From positions 310,001 through 374,000 of the forward strand of contig NZ_PIRZ01000001.1 in assembly GCF_003048575.1 (NCBI RefSeq): a DNA stretch of 64,000 bases. The letters run 5' to 3'. Under the pieces are notes generated by a model. That model was not told where the DNA came from. It was given only the letters and a program-made list of their open reading frames with translations, and ran no database searches. Positions 45,724 to 54,330 of the stretch are shown piece after piece. The position numbers were made by a program, and so were the translations under genes. Source of the stretch: Campylobacter concisus. Lineage in GTDB: Bacteria; Campylobacterota; Campylobacteria; Campylobacterales; Campylobacteraceae. The first letter of the stretch is position 1, and each line of letters starts with the position of its first letter.

Positions 45724-46500
45724 TTAAAGAGGATATGTTAAGCAGCACTCTCTTTTTACTTCGTCGATGTAGCTCACGTTTAAATTTAGTCCGTAAAGCT
45801 TGCTTAAATTTTCGCTTCTAATGATCTCATCAACCGTGCCAAATCCAACCTCACCATCACCCTTTACGAGTGCTACATATCCGCCAAGAAGCACGGCAAA
45901 GTCAGGGTTGTGAGTGGTTAGCACGACTGAGTAGCCAAGCTCTTTTAGCCATTTGACGGTGCGTAGGAATTTATACTGGTTGCCAAAATCAAGCGCGCTC
46001 GTTGGCTCGTCAAATATGATCATCTTAGGCTGCGCAGCCATCGCACGAGCGATCATACACATCTGCTTTTGACCGCCACTCATCTGCGTAATAAAACGCT
46101 CTTCAAGATACTCGATCTCAAGCTTTTTGGTGTAAATTCTAGCTATCTCCTCGTCCTCTTTGCTAGGTCTTGCAAAGATACCAAGATGTGCTGCACGTCC
46201 CATCGTTATAAACTCAAGTCCTGTGTAGTCATACTCTGTGACCTCGCTTTGAGCGACGTAGGCCATTATCTTTGCTCGGTCTTTATTGCTTAGACTCTCT
46301 ACGTTTTTACCATCGAGAAAAATTTCTCCAGATACTGGTTTTAGTGAGCCACTTATGAGGCCAAGAGTTGTTGATTTACCAGCTCCGTTTCGCCCAAGTA
46401 TGGTTAAAATTTCCCCAGCGCCTATCTTTAAATTTACATTTTCTAGTTTGCCAGCTCCATTTGGGTAGCTAAAGTTTAAATTTCTAACTTCAAGCATCAT
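45724..46500 (-). CDS. ABC transporter ATP-binding protein (iron/cobalamin type)
   Basis: The ATPase of a three-gene importer. Walker A is ILGRNGAGKSTTLGLISG, the ABC signature is MSGGQKQMCMIARAMAAQP and Walker B is IIFDEPTSALDF. The 258-residue length and architecture match FecE/BtuD-like type II importers for iron complexes, heme or cobalamin. It overlaps the permease gene by four bases. Confidence 0.93.
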   Translation of the reverse strand: MMLEVRNLNFSYPNGAGKLENVNLKIGAGEILTILGRNGAGKSTTLGLISGSLKPVSGEIFLDGKNVESLSNKDRAKIMAYVAQSEVTEYDYTGLEFITMGRAAHLGIFARPSKEDEEIARIYTKKLEIEYLEERFITQMSGGQKQMCMIARAMAAQPKMIIFDEPTSALDFGNQYKFLRTVKWLKELGYSVVLTTHNPDFAVLLGGYVALVKGDGEVGFGTVDEIIRSENLSKLYGLNLNVSYIDEVKRECCLTYPL

Positions 46501-47504
46501 GCAACCTTTTTATTTCGCCACAATACCCAGACGAAAAATACCGTGCCAATAAAGCCAGTAAGTACGCCAAGAGGCACTTCACTTACGCTTATACTACGAG
46601 CCAAAGTGTCCACAAAGAGTAAAAACATCGCACCCATAAATATGCTTGCTGGCATGCTTTTTATGTTGTTTGCACCAACTAGCATTCGCGCTAGGTGTGG
46701 CATGAGGAGCCCCACCCAAGCGACTATACCGCTTATGCAGACGCTACATGCTGTAAGGAGTGTAGCGCAAATGATAACGATAGCGCGTTCAAAAGCTACG
46801 TTTACGCCAAGTCTAGCCGCACTCTCGTCGCCAAGAGAGAGTAAATTTATACGCCAGCTCATGGCGATTAGTAAAATGGCGCAGATGATCATCACTGGGG
46901 CTATAAATTTTAAATTTTCGCTATCAAGCTTTGCAAGGCTTCCAAGCTGCCAGTAGACGATGTCAGGTAGCTTTGTTTCAGGATCAGCGACATATTTTAA
47001 AAAGCCGATTATTGAGCCCATTAGGCCACTTACGATGATACCAGAAAGAACCAGCATAAGTGTGCTCGTGCGCCCCATCATCTTTGGTATGGCTAGAGTG
47101 ATAGCAACAGCTGCTAGACCAAAGCCAAATGCAAAAGCCTGCACCCAAAATAGCGATAAATCAAAGATGATAGCAGTGGCAGCTCCCACGCAAGCACCTG
47201 CTGAGACACCTAGAAGGTCTGGGCTTACAAGCTGGTTTTTAAAGACGCCTTGATAGGCAGCACCGCTCACGCTAAGAGCGGCACCGACTAAGATAGCTGC
47301 GATGATGCGAGGTATACGCAAATTTTCTATCACATTTGTGATGTTGCTAGCTGCCCCCTCGCTAAAGCCAAAGCTGTGAGCTAGCACGCTAAAGACATCG
47401 CTAAATGGTATGTAAAATCTACCAACACCAAGAGCTACAAAGGCGCAAACAATGGTAAGCAGGGCTAAAAATATAGCAACTAGCGAAAAATTTGCGTTTT
47501 TCAT
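46497..47504 (-). CDS. FecCD-family ABC transporter permease
   Basis: A 335-residue permease with about ten transmembrane helices. Family marks are LRIPRIIAAILVGAALSVSG and GAAYQGVFKNQLVSPDLLGV near the N-terminus, and the EAA-like coupling stretch GIVAWVGLLMPHLARMLVG. It is the membrane channel of the importer, as a homodimer. It lies three bases from the binding-protein gene and overlaps the ATPase gene. Confidence 0.94.
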   Translation of the reverse strand: MKNANFSLVAIFLALLTIVCAFVALGVGRFYIPFSDVFSVLAHSFGFSEGAASNITNVIENLRIPRIIAAILVGAALSVSGAAYQGVFKNQLVSPDLLGVSAGACVGAATAIIFDLSLFWVQAFAFGFGLAAVAITLAIPKMMGRTSTLMLVLSGIIVSGLMGSIIGFLKYVADPETKLPDIVYWQLGSLAKLDSENLKFIAPVMIICAILLIAMSWRINLLSLGDESAARLGVNVAFERAIVIICATLLTACSVCISGIVAWVGLLMPHLARMLVGANNIKSMPASIFMGAMFLLFVDTLARSISVSEVPLGVLTGFIGTVFFVWVLWRNKKVA

Positions 47505-47507
47505 ATT

Positions 47508-48563
47508 TTACTTGCTACTACCGTCTGGATTTAGACCTTTTAAGATATAGCCATACTCTTTGTCACTAAGATCGTGATTTAAAAACTCTTTATAAAACTC
47601 TTTTGTTTTTACTTTCATATCGACATCTTTAAATAAATCTGGTTGGATAGTTTTTGCTGCCCATAAAATTTGAAGTACGTTTTCAGCACCATATCTATCC
47701 CAGCTAAATACACCTTTTGGGTTGCCGTAAATTTTGCCGTTTTTAACAGCGTTTGAGCCAGAGAATGCAGGGTGCTCTTTTATCTTTTTGATCTGTGCGT
47801 CTGTGTCATTGCCGCCAACGATGATGATATCAGGATTTGCATTGATGATCTCTTCAGCGCTAACTTCGATCATTGAACCCTCAGTATTGATAGCATTTAC
47901 GCCGCCACCTAGCTTGATCCAAGTGTTTTGGATAGTGTTTGTGCCATCAACTTTTAGCAAATTTGCGCCACCAAGCAAGTGAAGTACTTTTGGACGTTTA
48001 GCGTCAGGGATATTTTTTGTTCTTGCTGTTACAAACTCAGAGTTATCGTGGATTTTATTAGCAAGTTTTTCAGCTTTTTTTCTAGCATCATCAGTGCCTA
48101 TAACTTCAGCTGTTGCATAGATGCTTTTCTCCATATCTGGATAGTCTCTAAAGATCAAATTTACCGCGCTAAAGCCATTTTTGATAAGTTCATCTTGAAA
48201 ATTTTTGTTATACACTATGATAACGTCAGGTGCAAGTTTAACAAGCTCTTCGATCTGAAGGTCTTTGCCATTTAGTGCAGCTGGTAAATTTTTAAGTTTT
48301 GGATAGACGTGCTCAAACCACTTATTGTTTTTGATCAGATCAGTTGTGGCTACAACCTTATCCATACCGCCAAGTGCTAGGATGATCTCGTTGTTTGCAT
48401 TCCACAGTGCAGCGATCTTCTCAACCTTCTCAGGCACGCTTACTTTGACGCCTTGCATATCAGTGATGCTTCTTGTAGACTCAGCTGCGTTTAGGCTAAG
48501 AGCCATAAATAATGAAGCAACAAGGCTAAATTTGGTTACTTTATGCATAAAATTTATTTGCAT
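47508..48563 (-). CDS. Periplasmic substrate-binding protein of the ABC importer
   Basis: A 351-residue protein with a signal peptide (MQINFMHKVTKFSLVASLFM then ALSLNAAES) and the type III binding-protein fold. SITDMQGVKVSVPEKVEKIA is the opening strand and LAPDVIIVYNKNFQDEL the ligand-lobe strand. It belongs to the FecB/BtuF class. Substrate could be a siderophore, heme, cobalamin or a nickel complex; I cannot choose from sequence. The ATG at 48563 has AAAGGA at good spacing. The upstream gap is AT-rich with no clear Fur box. Confidence 0.9.
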   Translation of the reverse strand: MQINFMHKVTKFSLVASLFMALSLNAAESTRSITDMQGVKVSVPEKVEKIAALWNANNEIILALGGMDKVVATTDLIKNNKWFEHVYPKLKNLPAALNGKDLQIEELVKLAPDVIIVYNKNFQDELIKNGFSAVNLIFRDYPDMEKSIYATAEVIGTDDARKKAEKLANKIHDNSEFVTARTKNIPDAKRPKVLHLLGGANLLKVDGTNTIQNTWIKLGGGVNAINTEGSMIEVSAEEIINANPDIIIVGGNDTDAQIKKIKEHPAFSGSNAVKNGKIYGNPKGVFSWDRYGAENVLQILWAAKTIQPDLFKDVDMKVKTKEFYKEFLNHDLSDKEYGYILKGLNPDGSSK

Positions 48564-48706
48564 ATTTTTTCCTTTATTTTTGAAGTATAAACATGTATAT
48601 TAATAATATTTATATTAATTCTATGTAAATTTTGCATATACATTATGAAAAATTTGCATATCTTGTAAATTCTTATAAATCTAATAGGATAAATTCTCTC
48701 CTTTTG

Positions 48707-48720
48707 TTGACATATATCAT
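48707..48720 (+). promoter_or_regulatory. Candidate Crp/Fnr-type site upstream of the NO reductase gene
   Basis: TTGACATATATCAT is a near-palindrome of the TTGAY-N4-ATCAR type, 60 bases upstream of the ATG at 48781. A GATAAA at 48741-48746 could be the -10, placing the site near -41. The regulator at 15152 is a candidate. Confidence 0.45.
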
Positions 48721-48780
48721 TATTTGCTTTTTTAAAATGAGATAAACTTCACCTCAAAATTTTTAAAAAAAGGAGAATCA

Positions 48781-51012
48781 ATGCGTGAATACAAAAAGTA
48801 TTGGCTAGCACTTGTTGCAGTACTAGTAATTTGCTTTAGTATTTTAGGCTACTACGGCGTTGAAGTTTATAGAAGCTCGCCACCAGTTGTAAATTTTACA
48901 GATGAGAATGGCAATGTCGTGATCGACAAAGAGAGCATCTATAAAGGTCAAGAGGCCTGGCAAAGCATAGGAGGTATGCAAGTTGGCTCTGTTTGGGGAC
49001 ACGGCGCATATCAAGCACCTGATTGGAGTGCGGACTGGCTTCACAAAGAGTTAGTTATATTTTTAGAGTTAAAAGCAGATGAAATTTATCACTCAAAATA
49101 TGCTGACTTAAATGATGAGCAAAAAGCAAATCTAAAAGTTCTACTTAAAAAAGAGTACCGAGAAAATGGCGTAAAAGACGATAAAATCGTACTTAGCAGC
49201 GATAGATTAAAGGCTATGAAACAAGTAAGCCAAGAGTATTCATCACTTTTTGGAAATGACCCTAAGTTTAAATCTTTAAGAGAAGCTTATGCGATGAAAG
49301 AAAATACTCTTCCAAATGCTTCTGATAGAGATGATCTTAATAACTTTTTCTTCTGGTCAGCCTGGGCAACCGCAGCAAACAGACCTAACAGCGATGCTAC
49401 ATACACAAACAACTGGCCACATGAGCCACTAATCGATAATGTACCAACAAGCGAAAATATTTTTTGGTCAATCGCAAGTGTTGTGATACTTATTGCTGGT
49501 ATTGGATTTCTTGTTTGGTTTAGCTCTTTTTATGGCAAAAAAGATGATGAAAAGTTGGAAGCTATTAGCGAAGATCCACTTAGTAAATTAAGCCTAACTC
49601 CATCTCAAAAAGCTCTTAAAAAATATCTTTTTGTGACTTTGGCTCTTTTTGCATTCCAAATTTTAATAGGCGGCTTTACAGCTCACTATACAGTCGAAGG
49701 ACAAGAATTTTACGGTATAAATTTATCAGCCTACATTCCATATTCGCTTGCTAGAACATGGCACATTCAGGCTAGTATCTTCTGGATTGCGACAGGATTT
49801 TTAGCAGGCGGTCTTTTCTTAGCACCTATTATAAATGGCGGCAAAGATCCAAAATTCCAAAAGCTTGGCGTAGATTTGCTATTTTATGCACTACTAATTC
49901 TTGTAGTTGGCAGTTTTGCTGGCGAGTATTTAGCGATCGCAAATATTATGCCTATAAATTTAAGCTTCTGGTTTGGACACCAAGGATACGAATATATCGA
50001 GCTTGGACGTGTTTGGCAAATTATTTTATTTGTTGGTCTTGTCATTTGGATGCTACTTTTACTTCGCGGATTTATCGGCGGATTTAAGAACAAAGGTGAC
50101 AAAAATTTACTTGCTATCTTTGCAGCTTCAGCTGTTGCAGTTGGATTATTTTATGGAGCAGGATTATTTTACGGCCAAAGAAGTCCACTTCCAGTAATGG
50201 AATACTGGCGCTGGTGGGTTGTACACCTTTGGGTTGAAGGCTTTTTTGAGGTCTTTGCTACCGCTTCACTTGCTTTTGTGTTTGTTAGTCTTGGTCTTGT
50301 TTCAAAGAGATTTGCTACGTTTTCAACGCTTGCGAGTGCATCACTTTTCCTAGTAGGCGGAATTCCAGGAACTTTCCACCACTTATATTTTGCAGGCACT
50401 ACAACACCTATAATGGCAGTTGGCGCTAGCTTCTCAGCACTTGAGGTAGTTCCTCTTGTATTGCTTGGTGCTGAAGCTTATGAGCACTACAGACTTCAGT
50501 TTGCTCAAACTTGGGCTAAGACATTAAAATGGCCACTTTACTGCTTTATCGCAGTTGCTTTCTGGAATATGTTAGGTGCTGGTGTATTTGGATTTTTAAT
50601 CAATCCTCCAATTTCACTATTTTATATCCAAGGCCTAAATACGACTCCAGTTCACGGACATGCTGCGCTATTTGGTGTTTATGGATTTTTGGCACTTGGA
50701 TTTGTTTGGCTAGTAGCTACTTATCTATTCAAAGGTCAAGAATTTGATGAAAAACTTATGAAAGTAGGTTTTTGGGGCTTAAATATAGGCCTTATGCTAA
50801 TGATCGTGCTTTCACTACTTCCAATAGGAATTTATCAAGCATTTGCAAGCCTAGAGCATGGTATGTGGTATGCAAGAAGCGCTGAGCTTTTACAACAATC
50901 ACACTTGCAAAATTTAAGATGGGTAAGAATGATTGGCGATACGATTTTAATAATCGGTGGTATTAGCTTCTTTGCACAACTTCTAAAATTTATACTTAAT
51001 AAAAAAGCTTAA
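48781..51012 (+). CDS. norZ: Quinol-dependent nitric oxide reductase (single-subunit qNor)
   Basis: qNor reduces two NO to N2O using menaquinol, protecting the cell from nitrosative stress or ending denitrification. The 743-residue protein fuses an N-terminal cytochrome-c-like region without a heme motif (IYKGQEAWQSIGGMQVGSVW, GHGAYQAPDWSADW) to a heme-copper oxidase core. Core histidine motifs include RTWHIQASIFWIATGF, WRWWVVHLWVEGFFEV, GTFHHLYFAGTT and PVHGHAALFGVYG. The EGFFEV and SALEVVPL stretches carry the non-heme-iron glutamate region. It is preceded by AAGGAG and a Crp/Fnr-like site. Confidence 0.95.
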   Translation: MREYKKYWLALVAVLVICFSILGYYGVEVYRSSPPVVNFTDENGNVVIDKESIYKGQEAWQSIGGMQVGSVWGHGAYQAPDWSADWLHKELVIFLELKADEIYHSKYADLNDEQKANLKVLLKKEYRENGVKDDKIVLSSDRLKAMKQVSQEYSSLFGNDPKFKSLREAYAMKENTLPNASDRDDLNNFFFWSAWATAANRPNSDATYTNNWPHEPLIDNVPTSENIFWSIASVVILIAGIGFLVWFSSFYGKKDDEKLEAISEDPLSKLSLTPSQKALKKYLFVTLALFAFQILIGGFTAHYTVEGQEFYGINLSAYIPYSLARTWHIQASIFWIATGFLAGGLFLAPIINGGKDPKFQKLGVDLLFYALLILVVGSFAGEYLAIANIMPINLSFWFGHQGYEYIELGRVWQIILFVGLVIWMLLLLRGFIGGFKNKGDKNLLAIFAASAVAVGLFYGAGLFYGQRSPLPVMEYWRWWVVHLWVEGFFEVFATASLAFVFVSLGLVSKRFATFSTLASASLFLVGGIPGTFHHLYFAGTTTPIMAVGASFSALEVVPLVLLGAEAYEHYRLQFAQTWAKTLKWPLYCFIAVAFWNMLGAGVFGFLINPPISLFYIQGLNTTPVHGHAALFGVYGFLALGFVWLVATYLFKGQEFDEKLMKVGFWGLNIGLMLMIVLSLLPIGIYQAFASLEHGMWYARSAELLQQSHLQNLRWVRMIGDTILIIGGISFFAQLLKFILNKKA

Positions 51013-51016
51013 AACT

Positions 51017-51037
51017 AAAGGGGTATTTTGCCCCTTT
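51017..51037 (+). terminator. Stem-loop after the NO reductase gene
   Basis: AAAGGGG and CCCCTTT form a 7-bp stem with a seven-base loop, five bases after the stop. The DUF1523 gene follows, so it may only partly terminate. Confidence 0.65.
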
Positions 51038-51083
51038 ATTAAGCTATCTTTTCATAAAATAACGCAAATTTAAAAGGAAAGAA

Positions 51084-51626
51084 ATGATTACATTTTTTAA
51101 AAGAATTTGCGTTATTTTTATCGTACTCTTACACGCTTTTTTGGCTCTTGTAGTTGATTATTCGTTTCCACACTATGCAAATGTGCAAATCACAGGTGGC
51201 GATGTCAAGCGTATGGACAAAGATGGTATCATCGACGCTAAAAATCCGGCAGATGGTCCTACCAGAGATGTTTATTTTATCTATACTAAAGATTCTAATA
51301 ATTCAAATAAGGTCATGGCCTATAGAAATGAGGATACTGCATGGGGATTTCCGTTTTATTTTAAATTTAACTCAGCTGATGTACAAGCCAAAGCTCAAGG
51401 CTTTGCAAATAGCGATAAAAACGTAACTGTAAAATATTATGGATATAGAATTTCTATGCTTCAAGAGTTTAGAAATGTCATCTCACTAAAAGAAAGTGGC
51501 ACAGATACTAGTTGGCCAGTAGCTAGCTATGTATTTTACTTTATCTTGTTTATCTCGCTAATCATTTGGATAAGAAAGATAAATAAGGCCTTTAGACCAA
51601 AAACTAGTGAAAATTTAGAGAAATAG
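51084..51626 (+). CDS. DUF1523 membrane protein
   Basis: A 180-residue protein with hydrophobic helices at residues 7-25 and near the C-terminus (around residues 148-165), and a periplasmic middle. The stretch YSFPHYANVQITGGDVKRMD and DVYFIYTKDS are typical of DUF1523, a family of unknown function. The middle domain includes YRNEDTAWGFPFYFKFNSAD. It is 71 bases after the NO reductase gene with a stem-loop between. A function in NO metabolism is suggested only by position. Confidence 0.8.
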   Translation: MITFFKRICVIFIVLLHAFLALVVDYSFPHYANVQITGGDVKRMDKDGIIDAKNPADGPTRDVYFIYTKDSNNSNKVMAYRNEDTAWGFPFYFKFNSADVQAKAQGFANSDKNVTVKYYGYRISMLQEFRNVISLKESGTDTSWPVASYVFYFILFISLIIWIRKINKAFRPKTSENLEK

Positions 51627-51664
51627 ATAGCATTTGTTTTAGCTATTTGATATTTTAAAAATCA

Positions 51665-51688
51665 AAAAGAGAGCTTTGTTTCTCTTTT
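51665..51688 (+). terminator. Stem-loop after the DUF1523 gene
   Basis: AAAAGAGA and TCTCTTTT form an 8-bp stem with an eight-base loop and a trailing T/A run, about 40 bases after the stop. Confidence 0.6.
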
Positions 51689-51721
51689 ATCTTTGAAAAT
51701 TTTTGACGCCATCAGGCATTT

Positions 51722-52097
51722 TTAGCTCGTTTGCTTTGTTGTGTTATTGCCGTATTCTTCTACTCTTTCCCAGTCCATAAAATAAAATTCTACATCTATA
51801 TTATTTTTAAGAAAATCACCCGCTTTTTATGGGCATATAATTCTTTGCCTTGCCATTCATCAGTTGACCTATTTAGTTCGCGCCAATATCTTCTTAAAAT
51901 GGCTTACAGGGAAGCCTTCTTGTATCTAGATCTATCTTATGCAAAGGTATCTATTCCGTAAAATTTTAGGCACTTTTTGATTTTAAAGTACTCTTTCATT
52001 ATGTTTGGACGTTGAGTTAAAAACCAAAATTGATAATTTGATAAGGTTTTTATAACTCTAATAATCTAATCAACAAAGCTAAATAAAAATTACTCAT
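51722..52097 (-). pseudogene. Decayed gene of unknown function, at least four frame breaks
   Basis: Read on the minus strand, successive pieces in different frames look like one former protein: MSNFYLALLIRLL from ATG 52097, then RVIKTLSNYQFWFLTQRPN and MKEYFKIKKCLKFYGIDTFA (52065-51940), then IQEGFPVSHFKK (near 51920), YWRELNRSTDEWQGKELYA (51890-51830), and NNIDVEFYFMDWERVEEYGN to a stop at 51722. Adding one A in the five-A run near 51809, and deleting one A after HFKK, rejoins the last three pieces. The product is not recognised. The 650-base stretch 51627-52277 otherwise holds only the fragment at 52083 and stem-loops. Confidence 0.6.
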
Positions 52098-52250
52098 AAA
52101 ATTTACAAAAATATAGTTGGATTTTTAACGCTTAAAGGATCGCTCAAACGCTTGGGTAAAATTTTAAATTTAAAGCCATTTACTGGCACAGTAGTTTTTG
52201 CAACAGGTTTTTTAGATTTTAGAAAGAAAATTTATAGTGAATTAGCTTAA
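52083..52250 (+). pseudogene. 3' fragment of a lost plus-strand gene
   Basis: An open stretch of 55 codons with no usable start. It reads in part FLTLKGSLKRLGKILNLKPF then TGTVVFATGFLDFRKKIYSELA and a stop. It looks like the C-terminus of a soluble protein; the family is not recognised. A terminator with its T run on the plus strand follows six bases later, as if the end of a real operon had survived while the rest was deleted. Confidence 0.4.
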
Positions 52251-52255
52251 ATTTT

Positions 52256-52279
52256 AGGGGCAAAGCTGCCCCTGTTTTT
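52256..52279 (+). terminator. Stem-loop with plus-strand T run
   Basis: AGGGGCA and TGCCCCT form a 7-bp GC-rich stem with a four-base loop, followed by GTTTTTA. The T run is on the plus strand, so it is oriented for the fragment at 52083-52250; it may also slow readthrough from hpf on the other strand. Confidence 0.65.
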
Positions 52280-52805
52280 AGTAAAGACCGAAAGTTCCGT
52301 CTGTTCTTTTGTAGATCACGCGCATTTTTGCGTCAACATCGTTAAATACGTAAAATTGTTTATCGCTTGATTTTAGTTTATCAAGTGCCTCTTCGACTTC
52401 AAGTGGTTTATAAATTTCAAGCTCCATAGGTACGATCTCCTCAACACCTTCGATCTTTTCTTCACCTATTCTTGAGCGAAATTCTTTGTCGTCAGCCTTG
52501 CCTTTTACGGTAAATTTCTTATCATGCTCTCTTCTTAAAACTTTTGATGCTTTTTCGATAGCAAGATCGATCGCAGCGTAAAGGTCTTTATCTTTTTGGC
52601 GAACGACTATTGTATCTTTATGGGCCATATTTAGAGAAAATTCTGCATTAAAGCCTTTTCTTCCTTGTTTTTCATCGGCTGCTACAACACATCTTGCTGA
52701 GATGATGTCGAGATTGTATTTGCTAAGCGTATCAAAAGCGTCTTGGATATAGTTTTTGATTGGCTCTGTTAGCTCAAATTGTTTTCCTACAATGCTTATG
52801 TTCAT
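52278..52805 (-). CDS. hpf: Ribosome hibernation-promoting factor (long form)
   Basis: A 175-residue protein. The N-terminal domain is the YfiA/HPF fold that binds the 30S mRNA channel (NISIVGKQFELTEPIKNYIQ, VVRQKDKDLYAAIDLAIEK), and the C-terminal domain FYVFNDVDAKMRVIYKRTDG drives dimerisation. Long HPF alone makes 100S ribosomes in stationary phase. It lies downstream of the pilin operon on the same strand but 80 bases away, so probably has its own promoter. Confidence 0.94.
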   Translation of the reverse strand: MNISIVGKQFELTEPIKNYIQDAFDTLSKYNLDIISARCVVAADEKQGRKGFNAEFSLNMAHKDTIVVRQKDKDLYAAIDLAIEKASKVLRREHDKKFTVKGKADDKEFRSRIGEEKIEGVEEIVPMELEIYKPLEVEEALDKLKSSDKQFYVFNDVDAKMRVIYKRTDGTFGLY

Positions 52806-52885
52806 CGTAATCTCCTTTATAGAAAGTAAGATGATTATAACACGCTAAAACTAAAAACAAATTAAACTAAAATCTTTATAAAATT

Positions 52886-53308
52886 TTAAAGTTTCTGAAG
52901 AGTTCGTTTGTGAAAATTTATAGGATTTGGCGTTTTTTTATCTTTTGATGTTACAAAAACATCAAAGATCATATTGCCAGTACTTGCGACTCCGTTTGTT
53001 CCTGGCATGATGGTCGGTGGAGTGCATATACCGATGTCGCCAAAGTAAGTTATTATTACTTTAAAGTCGAACATATCGTTAAATTCTCCATTTACTTTAT
53101 CTAGGCATTTATTTGAGAAATCAGTTCTAAAAATTTCAAACATTGCATACTCTGCTGCTGCTTGAGCAACGAGTTGTGCTTGCTCTCTTAGATAAATTTC
53201 ACTGCTTTGTCTAGCTGATGTGCTAGCTATCGAAAGAGCAAGAGTGCTGATAGAAGCTGCTACAACTAGAAAAAATATCGCTGCTATTAACGTAAATCCT
53301 TTTCTCAT
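52886..53308 (-). CDS. PilX/MshP-like minor prepilin (lacks Glu5)
   Basis: 140 residues from ATG 53308. The N-terminus MRKGFTLIAAIFFLVVAA is a class III prepilin signal: basic leader, Gly before the cleavage site, then a hydrophobic helix. The residue five after cleavage is Ala rather than the usual Glu, as in GspK, PilX and MshP minor pilins. The following helix REQAQLVAQAAAEYAM also fits PilX/MshP. It is last in a four-gene operon, its start overlapping the upstream stop by one base. Cysteines (two) in the globular part may form a disulfide. Confidence 0.8.
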   Translation of the reverse strand: MRKGFTLIAAIFFLVVAASISTLALSIASTSARQSSEIYLREQAQLVAQAAAEYAMFEIFRTDFSNKCLDKVNGEFNDMFDFKVIITYFGDIGICTPPTIMPGTNGVASTGNMIFDVFVTSKDKKTPNPINFHKRTLQKL

Positions 53309-54330
53309 TAATAAACCGCCTTTGACTTGCAAATGGTTATTTCTGATTTTTCTGCTTTAAGGCAAAGCTTTAGCGCGATGACTCCATTTTTTTCTGTAAA
53401 GACAAATCTTGTTACGTGTTTAGCTAGTGTTGCACTTTCGGCTTTGATAGCCTTTGTAGATGTTGAGCTAAATTTTTTAAAGCTTTCATTTAGCCATGGC
53501 CTATAGTTGTAGTAAATTTTAAGGTCAAAAGAGCCATTTTGTATATCCTCGGCACTTTGCTCAGCTGGTGCTATGGCAATGGCTGTGTAAGCTAGCTTAT
53601 ACTGCTCTGAAATTTTTTTATTTTTAAAATCACTTGAAATTTTAAGCGTATCGATTGATTGTATGCCTACTTTTGCGATATCTAAGTGCCTTTGGTCTAA
53701 ATTTTCTTGATAGCCAAAGCTGCTACCAACCCTATAAAGTATGCTAGAAAATATCGCTACTAAACCACCATTTTCATTATTGGCGTTTATGCACCTAGAG
53801 CCACTATTTACATCTTCTTCATCGCTATCATTTTCGCAGGTCAAGTCCATTACGCCGTTTCTAAAAGCATCATTAAATTTACTTCCAGGGCTTTTTAGTC
53901 CATTTGCAATAGAACTATTTGCAAGATCTACATATCCGCTATATATACCTTCTTCGAAGATGGGATCTCCGTTAGTATCATCTCCTTTATATTCGTTTAT
54001 GCCATCAAATAGCTCATAAGCAGCTGGGATAAATTCTAAAATTTCAAAGTCACTACTTAAATTTACGCCACTATCATTTAGAGCTAGGTAATCTCCATTT
54101 TTTTTCCTAGCGATAACGCTTTGTTTGATTCTGTGGCTAAGTAGCATTGAAATTTGCTCTAGAGCGATTTCGCTTTGTGTCTCTAGCTCGTTTATTACTT
54201 TGCTTTGAAAATAGTTTTGATATAAATTCATAAGCGTGTTAAAGCTCATAAGTGAGATAACGCCAAGGACTGTAATAACTATTATAAGCTCAATTAGTGT
54301 AAAAGCTTTTTTTGTTTTTTTCATTTCCAT
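53308..54330 (-). CDS. PilW/MshO-like minor prepilin
   Basis: A 340-residue prepilin with signal KKTKKAFTLIELIIVITVLG, cleaved after Ala9, with Glu5 present. At this size and position (between the PilV-like and PilX-like genes) it matches the PilW/MshO/GspJ class. Four cysteines lie in the C-terminal half. The start ATG 54330 is inside the PilV-like gene (10-base overlap), suggesting coupling; a second ATG two codons later is possible. Confidence 0.82.
   Translation of the reverse strand: MEMKKTKKAFTLIELIIVITVLGVISLMSFNTLMNLYQNYFQSKVINELETQSEIALEQISMLLSHRIKQSVIARKKNGDYLALNDSGVNLSSDFEILEFIPAAYELFDGINEYKGDDTNGDPIFEEGIYSGYVDLANSSIANGLKSPGSKFNDAFRNGVMDLTCENDSDEEDVNSGSRCINANNENGGLVAIFSSILYRVGSSFGYQENLDQRHLDIAKVGIQSIDTLKISSDFKNKKISEQYKLAYTAIAIAPAEQSAEDIQNGSFDLKIYYNYRPWLNESFKKFSSTSTKAIKAESATLAKHVTRFVFTEKNGVIALKLCLKAEKSEITICKSKAVY

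Noticed and set aside
48564-48700. Possible Fur box upstream of the ABC importer
   Set aside because: The AT-rich inverted pieces (ATTAAT...ATTAAT) do not contain the TGA/TCA cores expected of a Fur site; only ordinary AT-rich promoter DNA can be claimed.
51731-51961. 76-residue plus-strand ORF
   Set aside because: It has no family-like sequence, and the opposite strand of the same DNA reads as a frameshifted former protein, so this frame is a shadow.
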